Assembly: GCA_012934845.2 (NCBI GenBank)
Contig: WNNJ02001346.1
Span: 124,001 to 188,000 of the forward strand
DNA: 64,000 nucleotides
Reading direction: 5' to 3'
From: Pomphorhynchus laevis
Taxonomy: Eukaryota; Acanthocephala; Palaeacanthocephala; Echinorhynchida; Pomphorhynchidae
Part shown: piece by piece, positions 10,028 through 20,869 of the stretch
Position numbering within the stretch: the first letter of the stretch is position 1
Layout: the number at the start of each line of letters is the position of its first letter
The notes under the pieces: model-generated
Databases searched by the model: none
What the model saw: only the letters and a program-made list of their open reading frames with translations
What the model was told of the DNA's origin: nothing
Program-made: the position numbers and the translations under genes

Positions 10028-11983
10028 TTAAACACGACAATAAATTGTAGGCAAATCGAGAGAAGCAAGATGGTAGGATGTATGATCAAAACGACGAAGA
10101 CGGAGGAGAATTCGGACAGCTGCGTTGACGATGCGTTGTAGGGGAAGAAGAGTGGATTTAGGTGAGTTGGAAAATAGACTAAGACAATAATCGAGTCTAG
10201 AAAAAAGGAGAGATGATATGAGAGTCATACAAGAAGGGAAATCGATCAATCTACGAACTTGACGGAGGTTGCGGAGTATCAAGGTAGATGAGCGTACTTT
10301 ATCTCTAACGAAAGGTTTAAGTGAAAGTCGGTTGTCAAAATGGAAGCCTAGGAAAACGAGATTATCAACGATAGGAAGAATTGTAGAATTTAATGATACG
10401 GAGGGAGGTTCGAAGCCGAGGCGTCGAGGTAGGATCCACATAATTTTGGATTTATCAGGATTCAGAGAAAGGCGAAGGGAAGAAAGATGATTGGAAATTG
10501 AGACAAGACAGTCCGAAGCGGAAACACTAAGATCGTGAATACGATAAACAGGTGCATGAGCATAGATGAGAATGTCATCAGCATATTGCATAACATGGAA
10601 GTTAAATTTATGAGAAATCGAAGACAAATCACCGAGAAGAAGAGAGAAAAGCATATGGCCTAATACGGAGCCTTGTGGAACACCGGACGGAATGGACGAA
10701 GGATGGGAGAGAGAAGAGTTAGAATATACGCGAAATGTACGGTTTGATAGATATGAAGAAAACCATGATACAGTGGGTAAAGAGAAGCCATAATCATGAC
10801 GAAGGCGATGGAGAAGAATCGAGTGATCGACGATGTCAAAAGCAGACGATAGATCAAGAGAAACTATGACACTACATAATTTATGATCGCGCGATATGAG
10901 TAAGTCGTTATAAACTTTAAGACATGCAATTTCGGTAGAGTAATTAGAGCGAAAAGCGGCTTGGAAGGGAGGAAATAAGTTAGAGGAATAGAGATATGTA
11001 TTAACTTGCTTAAGAACGAGACGCTCAAGGAGTTTAGAGAGGGTTGGGAGAAGTGAAATAGGACGGTACGAAGATGGTAGTGAGGAGTCGAGAGATTGCT
11101 TTTTGATGAGAGGACGAACAGTGGCGCATTTCCAGATGGAAGGAAATGTACGGCTACGGATGGACGAGTTGAACAATGTGGTTAGGAAGGGTAAGATAAA
11201 GGAGCAGATATTTTTAAGCAAGTGAGTGGGAATTGGGTCAGAAGGAGAGGTTTTATTAGGTAATGACAGCAGAACCGAAGAAACTTCATCAGACGAAACG
11301 GGAAGAAGGTGGAATAGTTCTGGGAGGGAAGTATTTAAAGAGAAGAGTGGGTACAAGGGGGCTATGGGTAGTAGGGAAAGTAAATTAGATAGCTTAGTTT
11401 GTAGATAAGAAGAAAATTCATCAGGATTTATATTACAAGGGGTAGATGATCGTGAAAGAATTGAGTTTAAGATTTTCCAATGAGATTTAGAGTTGGAAGA
11501 TGACTCGAGTTGATTTCGCCAAAAGAGAGTACGTTTAGTACGTATAAGAATGAGATGTGAACGGCGTTGAGAAAAGTAGGAATCACGAAGATTTGGAGGG
11601 AGGGAGTCGGGTGAACGTTTAAGAAAGCGTTTATACATACGAAAAGAGTGACGGAGTCGACGCTTAGAAAGACTACAGTCAGAATCGAACCAGGGAGCAT
11701 GGCGCAAGCGCTGGGAACGTCGAAGTCGACTAGGCAGAAGGTTATTGAGGATCGACGTAAGTTCAGAATCAAACAGAATGCAGAGATCATCGGGAGAGAG
11801 ATAGTTAAGAGGAAGTGAAAAGAGTGAAGAATTGAGTAAGGCTGTGCAGAGAACAGGGATATCGAGAAGCTTCCAGGGTCGACTTGGTGTAGATAAAGGT
11901 AAAGGCGGAGAAGGAGGATGGGGACGAGTAAGAGTAAGAGTGACAAGGAAATGATCGGACAAACCAGGATCAGTAATTGACAA
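10028..11983 (-). CDS. LINE A1 ORF2 reverse transcriptase part (651 codons)
   Basis: This long open frame covers the end of the endonuclease (SDHFLVTLTLTRP, with the SDH motif), a basic linker and the full RT. RT motifs are intact: SLDLSSAFDIVDHSILLHRL (motif A), SGVPQGSVLG (motif B) and MQYADDILIYAHAP (YADD active site). They are followed by FLGFHFDNRLSL and the thumb region. The motif style is that of the CR1/L2 group (Rex1/Daphne/Crack relatives). The RT would prime on nicked target DNA in the nucleus as part of an RNP. Start and stop are set by neighbouring frameshifts; the true protein would begin upstream at the endonuclease. Confidence 0.85.
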   Translation of the reverse strand: MSITDPGLSDHFLVTLTLTRPHPPSPPLPLSTPSRPWKLLDIPVLCTALLNSSLFSLPLNYLSPDDLCILFDSELTSILNNLLPSRLRRSQRLRHAPWFDSDCSLSKRRLRHSFRMYKRFLKRSPDSLPPNLRDSYFSQRRSHLILIRTKRTLFWRNQLESSSNSKSHWKILNSILSRSSTPCNINPDEFSSYLQTKLSNLLSLLPIAPLYPLFSLNTSLPELFHLLPVSSDEVSSVLLSLPNKTSPSDPIPTHLLKNICSFILPFLTTLFNSSIRSRTFPSIWKCATVRPLIKKQSLDSSLPSSYRPISLLPTLSKLLERLVLKQVNTYLYSSNLFPPFQAAFRSNYSTEIACLKVYNDLLISRDHKLCSVIVSLDLSSAFDIVDHSILLHRLRHDYGFSLPTVSWFSSYLSNRTFRVYSNSSLSHPSSIPSGVPQGSVLGHMLFSLLLGDLSSISHKFNFHVMQYADDILIYAHAPVYRIHDLSVSASDCLVSISNHLSSLRLSLNPDKSKIMWILPRRLGFEPPSVSLNSTILPIVDNLVFLGFHFDNRLSLKPFVRDKVRSSTLILRNLRQVRRLIDFPSCMTLISSLLFSRLDYCLSLFSNSPKSTLLPLQRIVNAAVRILLRLRRFDHTSYHLASLDLPTIYCRV

Positions 11984-12084
11984 GGAGGTATAGTCATTGA
12001 AGCAGTTAGGAACAGCAATGATGTCGAGAGCACCGCCGAGAATATGAGTTGGGCTTGTTGAAAGTAATTTATAGTTAAAATCAG

Positions 12085-12655
12085 AAAAAAAGATTAGTTA
12101 AAGTGATAGAGTCAGAGTCAGACGGGCGATCAAGACGAATGTTAAAGTCACCGAGAACAAAAGAAGGAGTATAAGACAATGAACAGTGAGACATTAGATC
12201 TGCAAGGTCGTTAAAGAAGATACGTGATGGGCAACTGAACCTGGACGGTATACAATCACAAGTTCCAGAGGGAAAGGCGTTGATAATCTGCATATGAGTA
12301 ATTCGAACGAAGTGTAACGGATGTTAACGTTGATTTTACGTAAAGACATTGGGTGACGAGCAATGGCAACAATACCGCCATGGTTAGACGCAGTAGATGT
12401 ATGAGATGTAATTTGACGAGCTGATTCAACTAGAGAACAACCAGAGCGACATAGACGACGAATAGCAAGATCGTCGGAGTCAGAGTGCCAGGATTCGGTA
12501 ATGCAGAGAATATCGATAGATAATTGATCGAAGATATCGAGAAGCATATCAGCTTTATGAAGAATGGAGCGAGTATTGAATAGACTAAGACGAAAAGTAT
12601 GCTTAGGAGCGAGATCGACTAGCGAAGAAGACAAGGGGGAGAGATGGGACGCCAT
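12085..12655 (-). pseudogene. LINE A1 APE endonuclease (broken)
   Basis: The first part shows FRLSLFNTRSILHKADML and the catalytic ITESWH motif (E of the APE fold), then a GGIVAIARH strand. After a frame change a VLGDFNIRLDRPSDSD segment (the GDFN motif) follows at 12293-12081. It would cut target DNA to prime reverse transcription. The family would normally have this continuous with the RT; here it is separated by frameshifts. Confidence 0.75.
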
Positions 12656-12921
12656 CGAATTTTTGGCCTTGTGTGAAGAACGTGAAAATTTCCGTTGATT
12701 TTACGTATAGATAAGGATGACTCGCCGTTTGTTTCACGTCGATGTTTTTCAATGCGAGCTAAATTGAGCTGGGCAATATCAGAAGGGGAGCGGTCAGGAA
12801 AGATACGGCAAGTAGATGAAGTGGTAAGAAGTTTAAAACGTTGGGAGAGTACCGAAGAGGCATGTGAACTATGTCGGAAAACGATTTTTAAGAGTGGAGG
12901 CACTCCTAAAGGCACTATAGC

Positions 12922-13200
12922 ATGGAATACTTGAAATTTGGGTTTATAGTTTCTCCAATAAACGAGAAGAAGCCTTTTTGTTTGCTTTGTGAAAGGGAAT
13001 TGTCAAATAGCGCCATGAAACCATCAAGGCTGTTGGAACATCTGAATAACATTCATAGTGAGGATAAAGATAAAGAATTAGAATATTTCCAAAGACTTCA
13101 GAAAAGGTTTGAAAAACAACCAAAATTAGAAGATCTTTTTTATCCGGTTCAAAACAGAACAATGATGGACTTTTGGCATCTTATAATATCTCTTTGTTGA
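12922..13200 (+). pseudogene. hAT transposase N-terminus, BED zinc finger
   Basis: The frame starts MEYLKFGFIVS, matching the usual YLKYGF start of ZBED5-like proteins. It then shows the BED finger: CLLCERELSNSAMKPSRLL with the CxxC pair, then HLNNIHS with the paired histidines. It ends in an EKQPKLEDLF linker. The expected upstream lysine-rich residues are partly readable just before the ATG. The frame shifts near 13170 relative to the core. Confidence 0.75.
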
Positions 13201-14252
13201 TAGCTAAAGCAGGGATGTCTCATAGTATTGGAGAAGTACTACTTATACCAGTAATTAGAGAGGTTATAAGCACGGTATTACACAAGGAGTCTTCATCTAT
13301 TATAAATAGAATCTCTTTAAGCAACAGCACTGTTCAAAGAAGAATAGATGAAATGGCACAGGATGTAGAATATACATTATGTGAGTACCTAAGAACGGCT
13401 TCCTTTTCCCTTCAATTAGATGAGTCTACACTGCCCGGAAATGAAGCTTTGCTATTAGCCTATGTTCGATTTATAAAGGATGGTAGGATATGTCAGGAAT
13501 TATTGTTTGCGGAAACTTTAAAAACAGATACCAAAGGTGAGTCTTTATTCGATGTTCTGAAGAAGTTTCTCGATAAAAAAGAGATACCGTTAAATAATAT
13601 TCTAACAATCGTCACCGACGGGGCTCCAGCAATGATAGGGCGTCATCGAGGATTGGTCGCCCACTTAAAAAATTACGTACCAAATATTATAGCCATACAC
13701 TGTGTAATCCACAGACAACATCTTGTTGCAAAAAACTTAAGTGTCCGTTTACATCAAACTCTGTGTTATGTTATTCAAGCTATAAACAAGATTAAGAGCA
13801 GCTCACTTAGTTCAAGATTATTCAAGCAGCTTTGTGTCGAAAACGACGAAGAATTCAATTCCTTATTGCACCACACCGAAGTTAGATGGTTATCAAAAGG
13901 TTGTTGTTTGAATAGAGTTTTGAATCTATATAGCTCTGTCATTGAATTTTTTATCGAAAGAGATGATCCAATACACCTAAAGTTAAACGAATCAATAGTT
14001 GATATAGCATATTTGACTGATTTGTTTAATTTATTTAATGAAATGAATCTAAAACTACAGGGCAATGATCTAAACTTAATGAAGGCAAAATATGTGCTAG
14101 CAGGATTTGTAAATAAGATATTATTATACAAACAGAATTTAGGAAGAGGCATATGTACACAATTCCCAAATCTTGAATTAGCAAAGCCTTCAGAAGATGA
14201 TATTCTTGCTTACTGCAGCCATCTTGATACCCTATATTATGATTTTAATTAA
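13173..14252 (+). pseudogene. hAT transposase catalytic core (359 codons)
   Basis: Motifs of ZBED5/GTF2IRD2/FAM200-type hAT proteins are clear. They are SYNISLLIAKAGMSHSIGE, SLQLDESTLPGNEALLL (first catalytic D), ILTIVTDGAPAMIGRHRG (second D) and IAIHCVIHRQHLVAKNL, followed by the helical insertion domain (FKQLCVENDEEFNSLLHHTE, then RWLSKG). It ends at a TAA. Translation in the same frame continues recognisably across that stop and a second one into the dimerisation domain. The transposase would excise and insert DNA with 8-bp duplications. Confidence 0.8.
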
Positions 14253-14336
14253 ATATTTGTCGATATTTTTACAATAAACATACCTGATTGGATTCTAGAT
14301 CCTTTTTCGAACATTCCTACATAAGGATCAGCAAGA

Positions 14337-14654
14337 TTGCAAGAAGAATTATTGGAATTGAGTAATGATTATGAATTGAAATTCAAATTCAAAAGCGGCT
14401 ATCAACAATTTTGGTTGCAAAATAAAATTCAACAAAGTTATCCTGAAACATGGGCAATCGTTCAGAAGTTTTTGATTGCCTTCCCAACGTCATATCTGGT
14501 CGAAAGAGGATTTAGCGCAGTTACAAATCTTTTGTCAAAGAAAAGAAATCGTCTTCAAATAGTTCAGAGAGGCAATCTAAGACTTCTATTAACTAATATA
14601 GAACCGAAAATCAAAACCCTGGTAGACTCGCACCAGATACATCCATCTCATTAA
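14337..14654 (+). pseudogene. hAT C-terminal dimerisation domain
   Basis: In the same frame as the core. It contains the hAT family signature LIAFPTSYLVERGFSAVTNL and SKKRNRLQIVQRGNLRLLL. It is the natural C-terminus of the transposase above, separated by two stops. A/T-rich 3' UTR follows to the right terminal repeat at about 14817. Confidence 0.8.
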
Positions 14655-14817
14655 ACACTTAACGCAAACCATTATTTAAATATATGGAGATCGTGCTTAA
14701 AATAAACTATAAGTAAATCAGAATTTTCATTAATATATTTTTTTATATCAGGGGGTCCATAATAAATATTGTTTTTTTCAAAGGGGGCGGCTGACAAAAA
14801 AAGTTTGAGGAACATTG

Positions 14818-16049
14818 AGCTTAACTACATTAGTTGAAGGTTGATGTGGAAAATTGTATGGCGGTTGGAAAGCTTGTAGTAAGCAATTCGTTATTTTCTT
14901 TATATCAAAGGAGATATGGCTGTTATTAATGATCAAACAGTAACTTTAGGAGTAGACATGACAAAGCGGAGAAATCCAAAAATAGCATGTGTGTATGTCT
15001 GTACGACAGACAATCAAAAAGCTGGATTTTTTTCTCGCGTTTAATTAGAGCTACCTTATTACGTATAACTTTGTAAGCAGCAAAATCTAATCGATCATTT
15101 CCATAATCGACGAATGAGCGATTTCTAATACCTATCAGGTTTTTATTAACTTAATGTCAAATCATACCTGAGTTTTATTTTACTTTTTACTTTTAATAGA
15201 TGAGAAGTATAAAATCTCTAATACCGCATCACGAAAGTGATTCCACTTGCTTCAATACCACAAAAAATTCTAATGGTTAAATCAGTTTCACCAGATGCAA
15301 CTCTACGATGTGGTTCAATCTTTGCCTCATAAAGTGTTCGTCTGTCCTCGCAGAAAATAAGAATTTTTGAGAATAGCTGAGCAGATTGTTGAATTGGCGA
15401 AAATGACTATGTAAAGCCTTGGCTTACCATTCGCTGTTTTTGTACATACGTGGAATATATTGATAACTCTAGAATTCAGATCGTTGATATTCTTAAGAAT
15501 GCTGGCAAAGATATTCTTAGCACACAGAATATCATGTTCTATTCTTAAGAGAATATTTGGTGATGAAGATTTAATTACATTTGCTCTCAGAAGACATTTT
15601 TTACGTTCAAACTGATATCTACCACGTTCTGATGGCCTTAAGTTTGATGATAATGGGGAACTGGACTAGGGAATTTGAAAGTTTATTAAACAAGGCTTGA
15701 GACTAAAATTGATCTTTTCACTCATAAACAGCAGGTAAATGAAAAATGTTACGTTTATATCGAACTTTATTAATTACGTTTTACGGAAAGGCAACAGCAG
15801 TTAGCAATTCTGTGATATATTTGTCTTCGAGTCATTTGGCTAATCACTTGGATCCTAATAATTTAAATCGCTTAAACAGGGCCGGTGCAGATGCTAATTT
15901 CTATGAGCGATGTACATTAGAAGTCCCGTGTATAAAATGATAGTGAAAGTTAAACCCACGATAAATATAATTGTATATAGTAAAAACGATGATGTTTTTT
16001 ATATCTTTTCTATCAAAAACTACAATCCAATGCACTTTCGCAAATAAAC

Positions 16050-16052
<3 letters not shown>
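14818..16052. other. Non-coding stretch, nothing firm
   Basis: Short frames occur (for example 15746-15940, 64 codons, containing SSSHLANHLDPNNLNRLN) but none has a recognisable domain, splice context or repeat relationship. Confidence 0.45.

Positions 16053-16144
<92 letters not shown>
16053..16144. repeat. (TA)n microsatellite
   Basis: About 45 uninterrupted TA dinucleotides. They lie directly at the left edge of the 461-bp repeat. The open frame read across them (an Ile-Tyr run) is an artefact. Confidence 0.98.
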
Positions 16145-16148
<4 letters not shown>

Positions 16149-16720
16149 GTTGTTACACCTGCCCTGGGACACACTGGTGTACTCATAAATATATCACTAT
16201 GTTTTCCTCATGAAGAGGCATAAACACCAGGCAGCATTCTATATATCCTCATCAGACTAAGAAATAGAACCGAATTATTCTTGCATTATTCAAAGTCGCT
16301 ACGTATGCCCAGTCATCCTATGTGTGACGACAAACTTCACAACGGTATACGCGTTTCGCTCTAACGGAGCTCATCAGTACCGTGACTTCTATAATCATCT
16401 ATAGGCACCTTAACACACGCTTAAACAGTGTTTAAAGCTTGAAAAACAGAACTACCCTTAATCTGAATCATCGGTGAGAATTTAGCATAAGCTCTGTGCA
16501 TGGCAGTGACTATTACAGTTTAACCATGCATCAGACACTAAATTCTTTTTAATAGAAATGCTGTTTAACAGGGACACTTAAAAGTGTGCAAATATATAAA
16601 ATATAATTTGTTGTTACACCTGCCCTGGGACACTCACTGGTGTACTCATAAATATTTCACTGTTTTCCTCATGAAGAGGCATAAACACCAGGCAGCATTC
16701 TATATATCCTCATAATTAAT
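16142..16720 (-). mobile_element. 461-bp repeat in partial tandem, candidate retrozyme or Penelope-type pLTR
   Basis: The sequence starting ATAATTTGTTGTTACACCTG at 16142 restarts at 16603, giving a 461-bp period. One full unit and about 118 bp of the next are present. A diverged single unit lies at 43388-43865. The unit has no long ORF. On the minus strand it carries a compact hammerhead-ribozyme motif (16340-16386). Tandem units of a few hundred bp each bearing a type I hammerhead with a tiny stem III are known for animal retrozymes and for the terminal repeats of Penelope-like retroelements. Assignment to one or the other is inference. Confidence 0.6.
16340..16386 (-). ncRNA. Hammerhead self-cleaving ribozyme motif (type I, minimal stem III)
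   Basis: On the minus strand the order is as follows. Stem I 5' strand GTCACGGTA is followed by the core CTGATGA. Stem II is GCTC-CGTTA-GAGC (four Watson-Crick pairs). Then comes core GAAA and stem III of C-GC-G, one pair plus the A-U platform. The cleavage triplet GTA is followed by the stem I 3' strand TACCGTTG. All invariant hammerhead core positions (CUGANGA, GAAA, GUH) are present and stem I pairs over six contiguous bases plus one. Cleavage is expected between 16348 and 16347. A one-pair stem III is weak as a monomer; tandem transcripts may act as dimers, as known for newt satellite and Penelope hammerheads. Confidence 0.7.
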
Positions 16721-17111
16721 AGTAAAGATTTTCTTAAATAATATCCTCATAATTAAGTAACCACTAAATGTAACAACATATGGTTGTTTCTACTGATCAT
16801 TGAGTATTAACATTAAAAGTCAAAAGAATATATCATTTCATCATTATACCGATAATGAAGTTGAAACAAAATCAAATACAAAAATTATCGGGTACTATCT
16901 TTGCATTTCGCTTAGCAGAATGAAATCTGAAAATATCTGAAAATCTTAAAAACAGTGCATATCGATCTTTTAATTTCATGTAATTATTGAATTCTTGATA
17001 TATCCACTATACTGACAATATAGCTTTTGTTATGAATACTATATCATCATATAATGCGGACCGTCATCATTAAAGACCGGCCACATTGGGAACAAAATCT
17101 CACAGGCTGGA

Positions 17112-17267
17112 TCACATATTCCTTATGTTACGACATACGATGGTGATATTATATATTCGATATTTTCGGTAGGCAACACAAAATATTTCGTGGACCGCAT
17201 GCTTGACATCAATGATTAAAGGCATTGTTAAGCAACGTTTCAGCCTTATATCACTGTCAAGTCGATG
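17112..17267 (-). CDS. Weak candidate terminal exon
   Basis: A good acceptor (TTATTTAATTTTAG) precedes an open frame. It reads HRLDSDIRLKRCLTMPLIID, then VKHAVHEIFCVAYRKYRIYN, and ends at a TGA near 17112. The composition looks coding, but no family is recognised and no second exon is found. Confidence 0.25.
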   Translation of the reverse strand, partial: HRLDSDIRLKRCLTMPLIIDVKHAVHEIFCVAYRKYRIYNITIVCRNIRNM

Positions 17268-17984
17268 TCTAAAATTAAATAACAGAACAAAAATAAAATT
17301 CAAATAGCAGTGAAAACCTAAAAATACATAATTTCCTTTACTTCGTAGATTTATGCAATTAGCAATTAATAGCACTAAAGCGACATCTTTTGAATGGGAG
17401 AGAATAACCAAACCTTTACAATATATTACATATATTCACAAATTGCGTTCTATGTAAAATTCGATATAGATTGCTCTAAAACGTGGTTTAAATGTTCGGA
17501 ATAGTGAACATAACGATGCGATACCGACTGAGTTCTTAGCCGACCTAAGCAAATACATAAACACTTCAATGACTCTGGCACAAAATTTCAAGTAGACAAT
17601 TGAGCACCCATCAGATACAGAAAGAATTGCTTATTTAAAAAAATAATTTTAATTAAACCTATACGGATTCAAGATTGCATTCATGATTGTGAAAATGAGT
17701 TTGCTTATGTAAAATTATTAAATAAGCTACTGAGTCCACGTATTTTATGTTGCAAATTAAAAATAATGCAAAATAAAAGTTAAATAGTTAAATAATAATA
17801 AAAAATTAATTAATAATAAATAATTGTTATAAGATTTTATATAATTTAGATCAAGATGAATTATAAACTGAAATTAGCAATTAGCTAATTTAATATATAT
17901 TCGCAATTAGCAATTAGCTAATTTAATAATATATTCCATTATTTTGAAGATTACATAAACCATTACAAAATATAATAATTAGAT

Positions 17985-18195
17985 CAGATAACTGAGTCTA
18001 CGTAATTTATGCTATAAATAAAAATAAAGATAAATAATAAATAATTATATAAGATTTATACAATTTATTATTATATCAAACTAAGATTTATAGTTAAAAT
18101 TTAAAATAAAAATCAATTTTTATGAATTGACTAATAAATAGCATACGATGTATAAGAATAAGGATTTGAGGTCATCAGGAAGAACCATTATAAAA
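17985..18195 (+). repeat. R1 repeat copy
   Basis: Starts GATCAGATAACTGAGTCTAC and runs through TTGACTAATAAATAGCATAC to the core GAGGTCATCAGGAAGAACC. It is cut before the hairpin end. Confidence 0.6.
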
Positions 18196-18849
18196 TAATA
18201 ATAAACTATAATTACCATTATAGTTTAAAACCAATTATAAACTATAATTAAAAAAGAGATTATTTGTGTCTTTATTTAAAATCCAATTTTATACATGAAC
18301 GTACAAATAAATTAATAGCATAAGCTAATATGTTGTTCATCAATGGGCTTTCGAGTTTTAAATCGTATTTTTTTGACATAGCTTAAACGTGCTAAAAAAT
18401 TTCTACTATCATATAATATACATTATATTTATACACACAATACCTCTCCTGAATTATATTAATTAATTTAGTGATATAGAACAAGTACGTTGCATTTACG
18501 ACTGAGTTTACATGGCTTTATTATTGAATCGGGAAAATGAATCAATAGCTGATTTATAGCTGATCAATAGCTGATCAATAACAATCTCTCTTGACGTCAT
18601 TCTTATATATTGTATTGTATCAAAAACATATTTCTATTGTAAGGTCAGTTCTTCCTAGACACATTTTATCTTCATTCGAGCAAACGGTACACTATATTCG
18701 ATGAAATATTGAAAAACACAAACTTTCATTAATATTTTAAATATTACGAACTGAAATATTATTTTAGATTCCTCTAATCTTTAATTTAAATATTTCTATC
18801 AAGTACTCAGTTTTATTTTTTCCCTGTATTCTAACATCTGTAGATTTAT

Positions 18850-19215
18850 ATAACTCAGATAAGCTAATTGAGTCTATGTGTTTTATATTATTTATAAATA
18901 AAAAATAATGCTAAATAAAATTTAAATAATTAAATAATAAATAATTAATAATAATTAATAATTGTCACATATACAAGACTTTACATAATTTATATCAAGT
19001 TAAGATAAAAAATTAAAATTTAAAATAAAAGTCATTTTTACGAATTGACTAATAAATATTACACGATGCATAAGAATAAGGGTTAGAGGTCATAAGAAGG
19101 AATTGCTATGCTATCAGGTTTCGGCCCCTATTCTTCGATCCAACATAGCAGCGAAGCCAAATACATGCTATTGACATATTTCATCTGATGAAATTTGATT
19201 ATCTAGTACACTATT
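18850..19215 (+). repeat. R1 repeat copy
   Basis: Carries the opening (TTGAGTCTATGTG), the body, the core (GAGGTCATAAGAAGGAATTG) and the hairpin end GCTATGCTATCAGGTTTCGG with CAACATAGCAG. It is one of the two most complete copies. Confidence 0.65.
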
Positions 19216-19436
19216 CTAATACAAAGTATATTATTTATTATGAATCCATAAACGTTTTCCGTTTAAGGGGTGGATTTAAACGAAAAAATATAAACTAATA
19301 ATATTATATTAATAGCATTATATTCTAATAGAATTATAATTATTCCATTATATAGTAATATGTTAGTATTATATTCTAATATATATAAACTTTAAAGTAA
19401 TATTGAAAGGAAATAATATCAAAGTGATATTATACC

Positions 19437-19540
19437 TGTGACGAAAGTGTGCTTTTGTTTGCACGTGCCGTTTTAGACAGCGACGATGGATGCCCAGAAA
19501 TTTACCGCTACGTTATGAGCAGCGTATAATCAGCTGGTTG
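19437..19540 (+). repeat. 5' LTR, first part
   Basis: It matches the first half of the 3' LTR at 31213-31317 and begins TGTGACGAAAGTGTGC. It is interrupted after AGCTGGTTG by LINE B1. Confidence 0.85.
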
Positions 19541-19989
19541 ATTATCAAAAATTTTACTGTTGCATCGGGAATTTTTCATGAAAAAGTGCATTGACGGACG
19601 ATCAAAGAATTTTGAAAAAAGCATTACACAGAAAACGATGGAAATTCCTGCTGGAATCAAGGGAATTATGGCTAAAGAAGACTCTGGAACGACGCAATTG
19701 CAGGTTAGTGAGATTTCTACTGTTGGGGGAGAGGGGGAATTACTTCCCCCAATCCCCAAAACGAAAAACCTGGGCATTATTACACTTTTGCAACCAATAG
19801 AATGACATTCCTTGTATAACAGACTATTACGTGATTTTTCAAATAAATATCCCGACAGAGTAGTCTTTAATTCTGTTAAGTACTATGAGAGCTCTGTGAA
19901 AATATCATTCGCGTCAGAAGATACTCTTGATCACTATGGGAATTACTTTGATAAAACTACAGCAGTTTTGCGACGTTCGTAAAGAAACC

Positions 19990-20860
19990 TATACTTGCAA
20001 CGTTAAAAATTAATAACTTGTCTTCCTCTATGGAAGAAAATGATTTGGCTACATTATCAAAAACCTACAAAATCCACAATATACGTTCACTTACCGGCCG
20101 TAATGGCCTTCTTATCAATGTGGAATTCTGTTCTGCCCCCTTGCGCAGGCAGAGGTTCTCGAGAGATCACAATGCAACCCCTTCATGGGGTTCAATCTCA
20201 AATTCAAACTAATATCGGCAGAAGAGTTTACGTACCCGCATTTCAGCCGTCGCCATAAATGGGGCCACTCAGCCTCCAGCTGTAGTGGGGTGGTAAGCTG
20301 CGGGAAATGCGGGAAAATAGACTGCCCCGCGATTGACTCAGCTCTTCCCTGTTCTAATGGGATCAAGTGTTGTAATCGTGGCGGGGCTCACCCTGCGTGG
20401 GGAAGGAAGTGCCCCTCCCCTCCTTCAAGGAATATATTGCAAAGTTCCGTGCGCCAAAATCTGCACCTGAAACATTCGCCAAGTCGGCATATAGATCCTC
20501 TGACTGCGAGTCTATGTTGATTATGGACCTCAAGTTCGAAACTTTCAGAAAGGAAATACAAGAGCTTGTAGCGAAAACAATTGCCAATCTGTTCGCCAAT
20601 CCTGTTATACCGATTCCAACCGATGGGGATACAAACAAAAGAGGGGCGTCGGCTTGGAAATCCAAGAAACGAGGAGCTTCGGCCCAATCCGTTCCCCCTT
20701 AAATATCGGCAAAATGTTTATGGGCATGAATATAAGCGCCTCAAAGGGAATGATGATAATGTCTGGGGGCAAGTACCCACTCTGGGCGGCGCTAGTGGTG
20801 GAGGGGGCAATCCTTCCACCCCTAGCTCTGTCTAGGATGTGGCAATCCCCTTCCAACTAA
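19990..20860 (+). pseudogene. LINE B1 ORF1 (RNA-binding, broken)
   Basis: The order is an RRM-like segment (LKINNLSSSMEENDLATLSK, about 20000-20150) and then cysteine/histidine knuckles at 20240-20405. Readable pieces are KWGHSASSC, CGKCG and CCNRGGAHPAWGRKCP. This is the usual layout of Jockey/I-group ORF1 proteins, which coat the LINE RNA. The frame is interrupted between the RRM-like part and the knuckles. Copy B3 carries the same two blocks (38344-38640 and about 38200-38330, minus). Confidence 0.7.
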
Positions 20861-20869
20861 ACTAACACA

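Larger units (their letters stand above)
9690..12907 (-). mobile_element. CR1/L2-like LINE, copy A1
   Basis: A minus-strand non-LTR retrotransposon. Order on its own strand: the C-terminal end of ORF1 (about 12907-12650; LLKIVFRHSSHASSVLSQR, FPDRSPSDIAQ), APE endonuclease (12655-12085), reverse transcriptase (11983-10028), then a C-terminal tail (9928-9746; LRSFLVAAPLSWNHLP) and a short 3' UTR. Its base composition is clearly more GC-rich than the surroundings. Frame changes separate endonuclease from RT and RT from the C-terminal tail, so ORF2 is broken about three times. The 5' end stops against the hAT element. Its 3' end (GTACGCTTACAAGTCCACAA) resembles that of copy A2. Confidence 0.85.
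12908..14817 (+). mobile_element. hAT transposon (ZBED5/Charlie-like), 5' end missing
   Basis: Coding parts are a BED zinc finger, a hAT RNase-H-like transposase core and a C-terminal dimerisation domain. They are followed by a right end (GGGGGCGGCTGACAAAAAAA to about 14817) that reads outward as a Charlie-type terminal repeat. No left terminal repeat or 5' UTR exists: coding similarity begins within about 15 bp of the LINE A1 junction. One frameshift (about 13165-13175) and two in-frame TAA stops (14250 and about 14320) break the transposase. Confidence 0.8.
16721..19431. other. AT-rich DNA with R1 copies
   Basis: Two R1 copies lie at 17985-18195 and 18850-19215. The remainder is A/T-rich, apart from one possible exon at about 17112-17267 listed separately. 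No other gene is supported. Confidence 0.55.

Noticed and set aside
11467-12033. 188-codon minus frame overlapping LINE A1
   Set aside because: It is an off-frame shadow of the RT/endonuclease region with no motif of its own.
15971-16213. 80-codon plus frame across the (TA)n tract
   Set aside because: Mostly Ile-Tyr from the microsatellite; not a gene.
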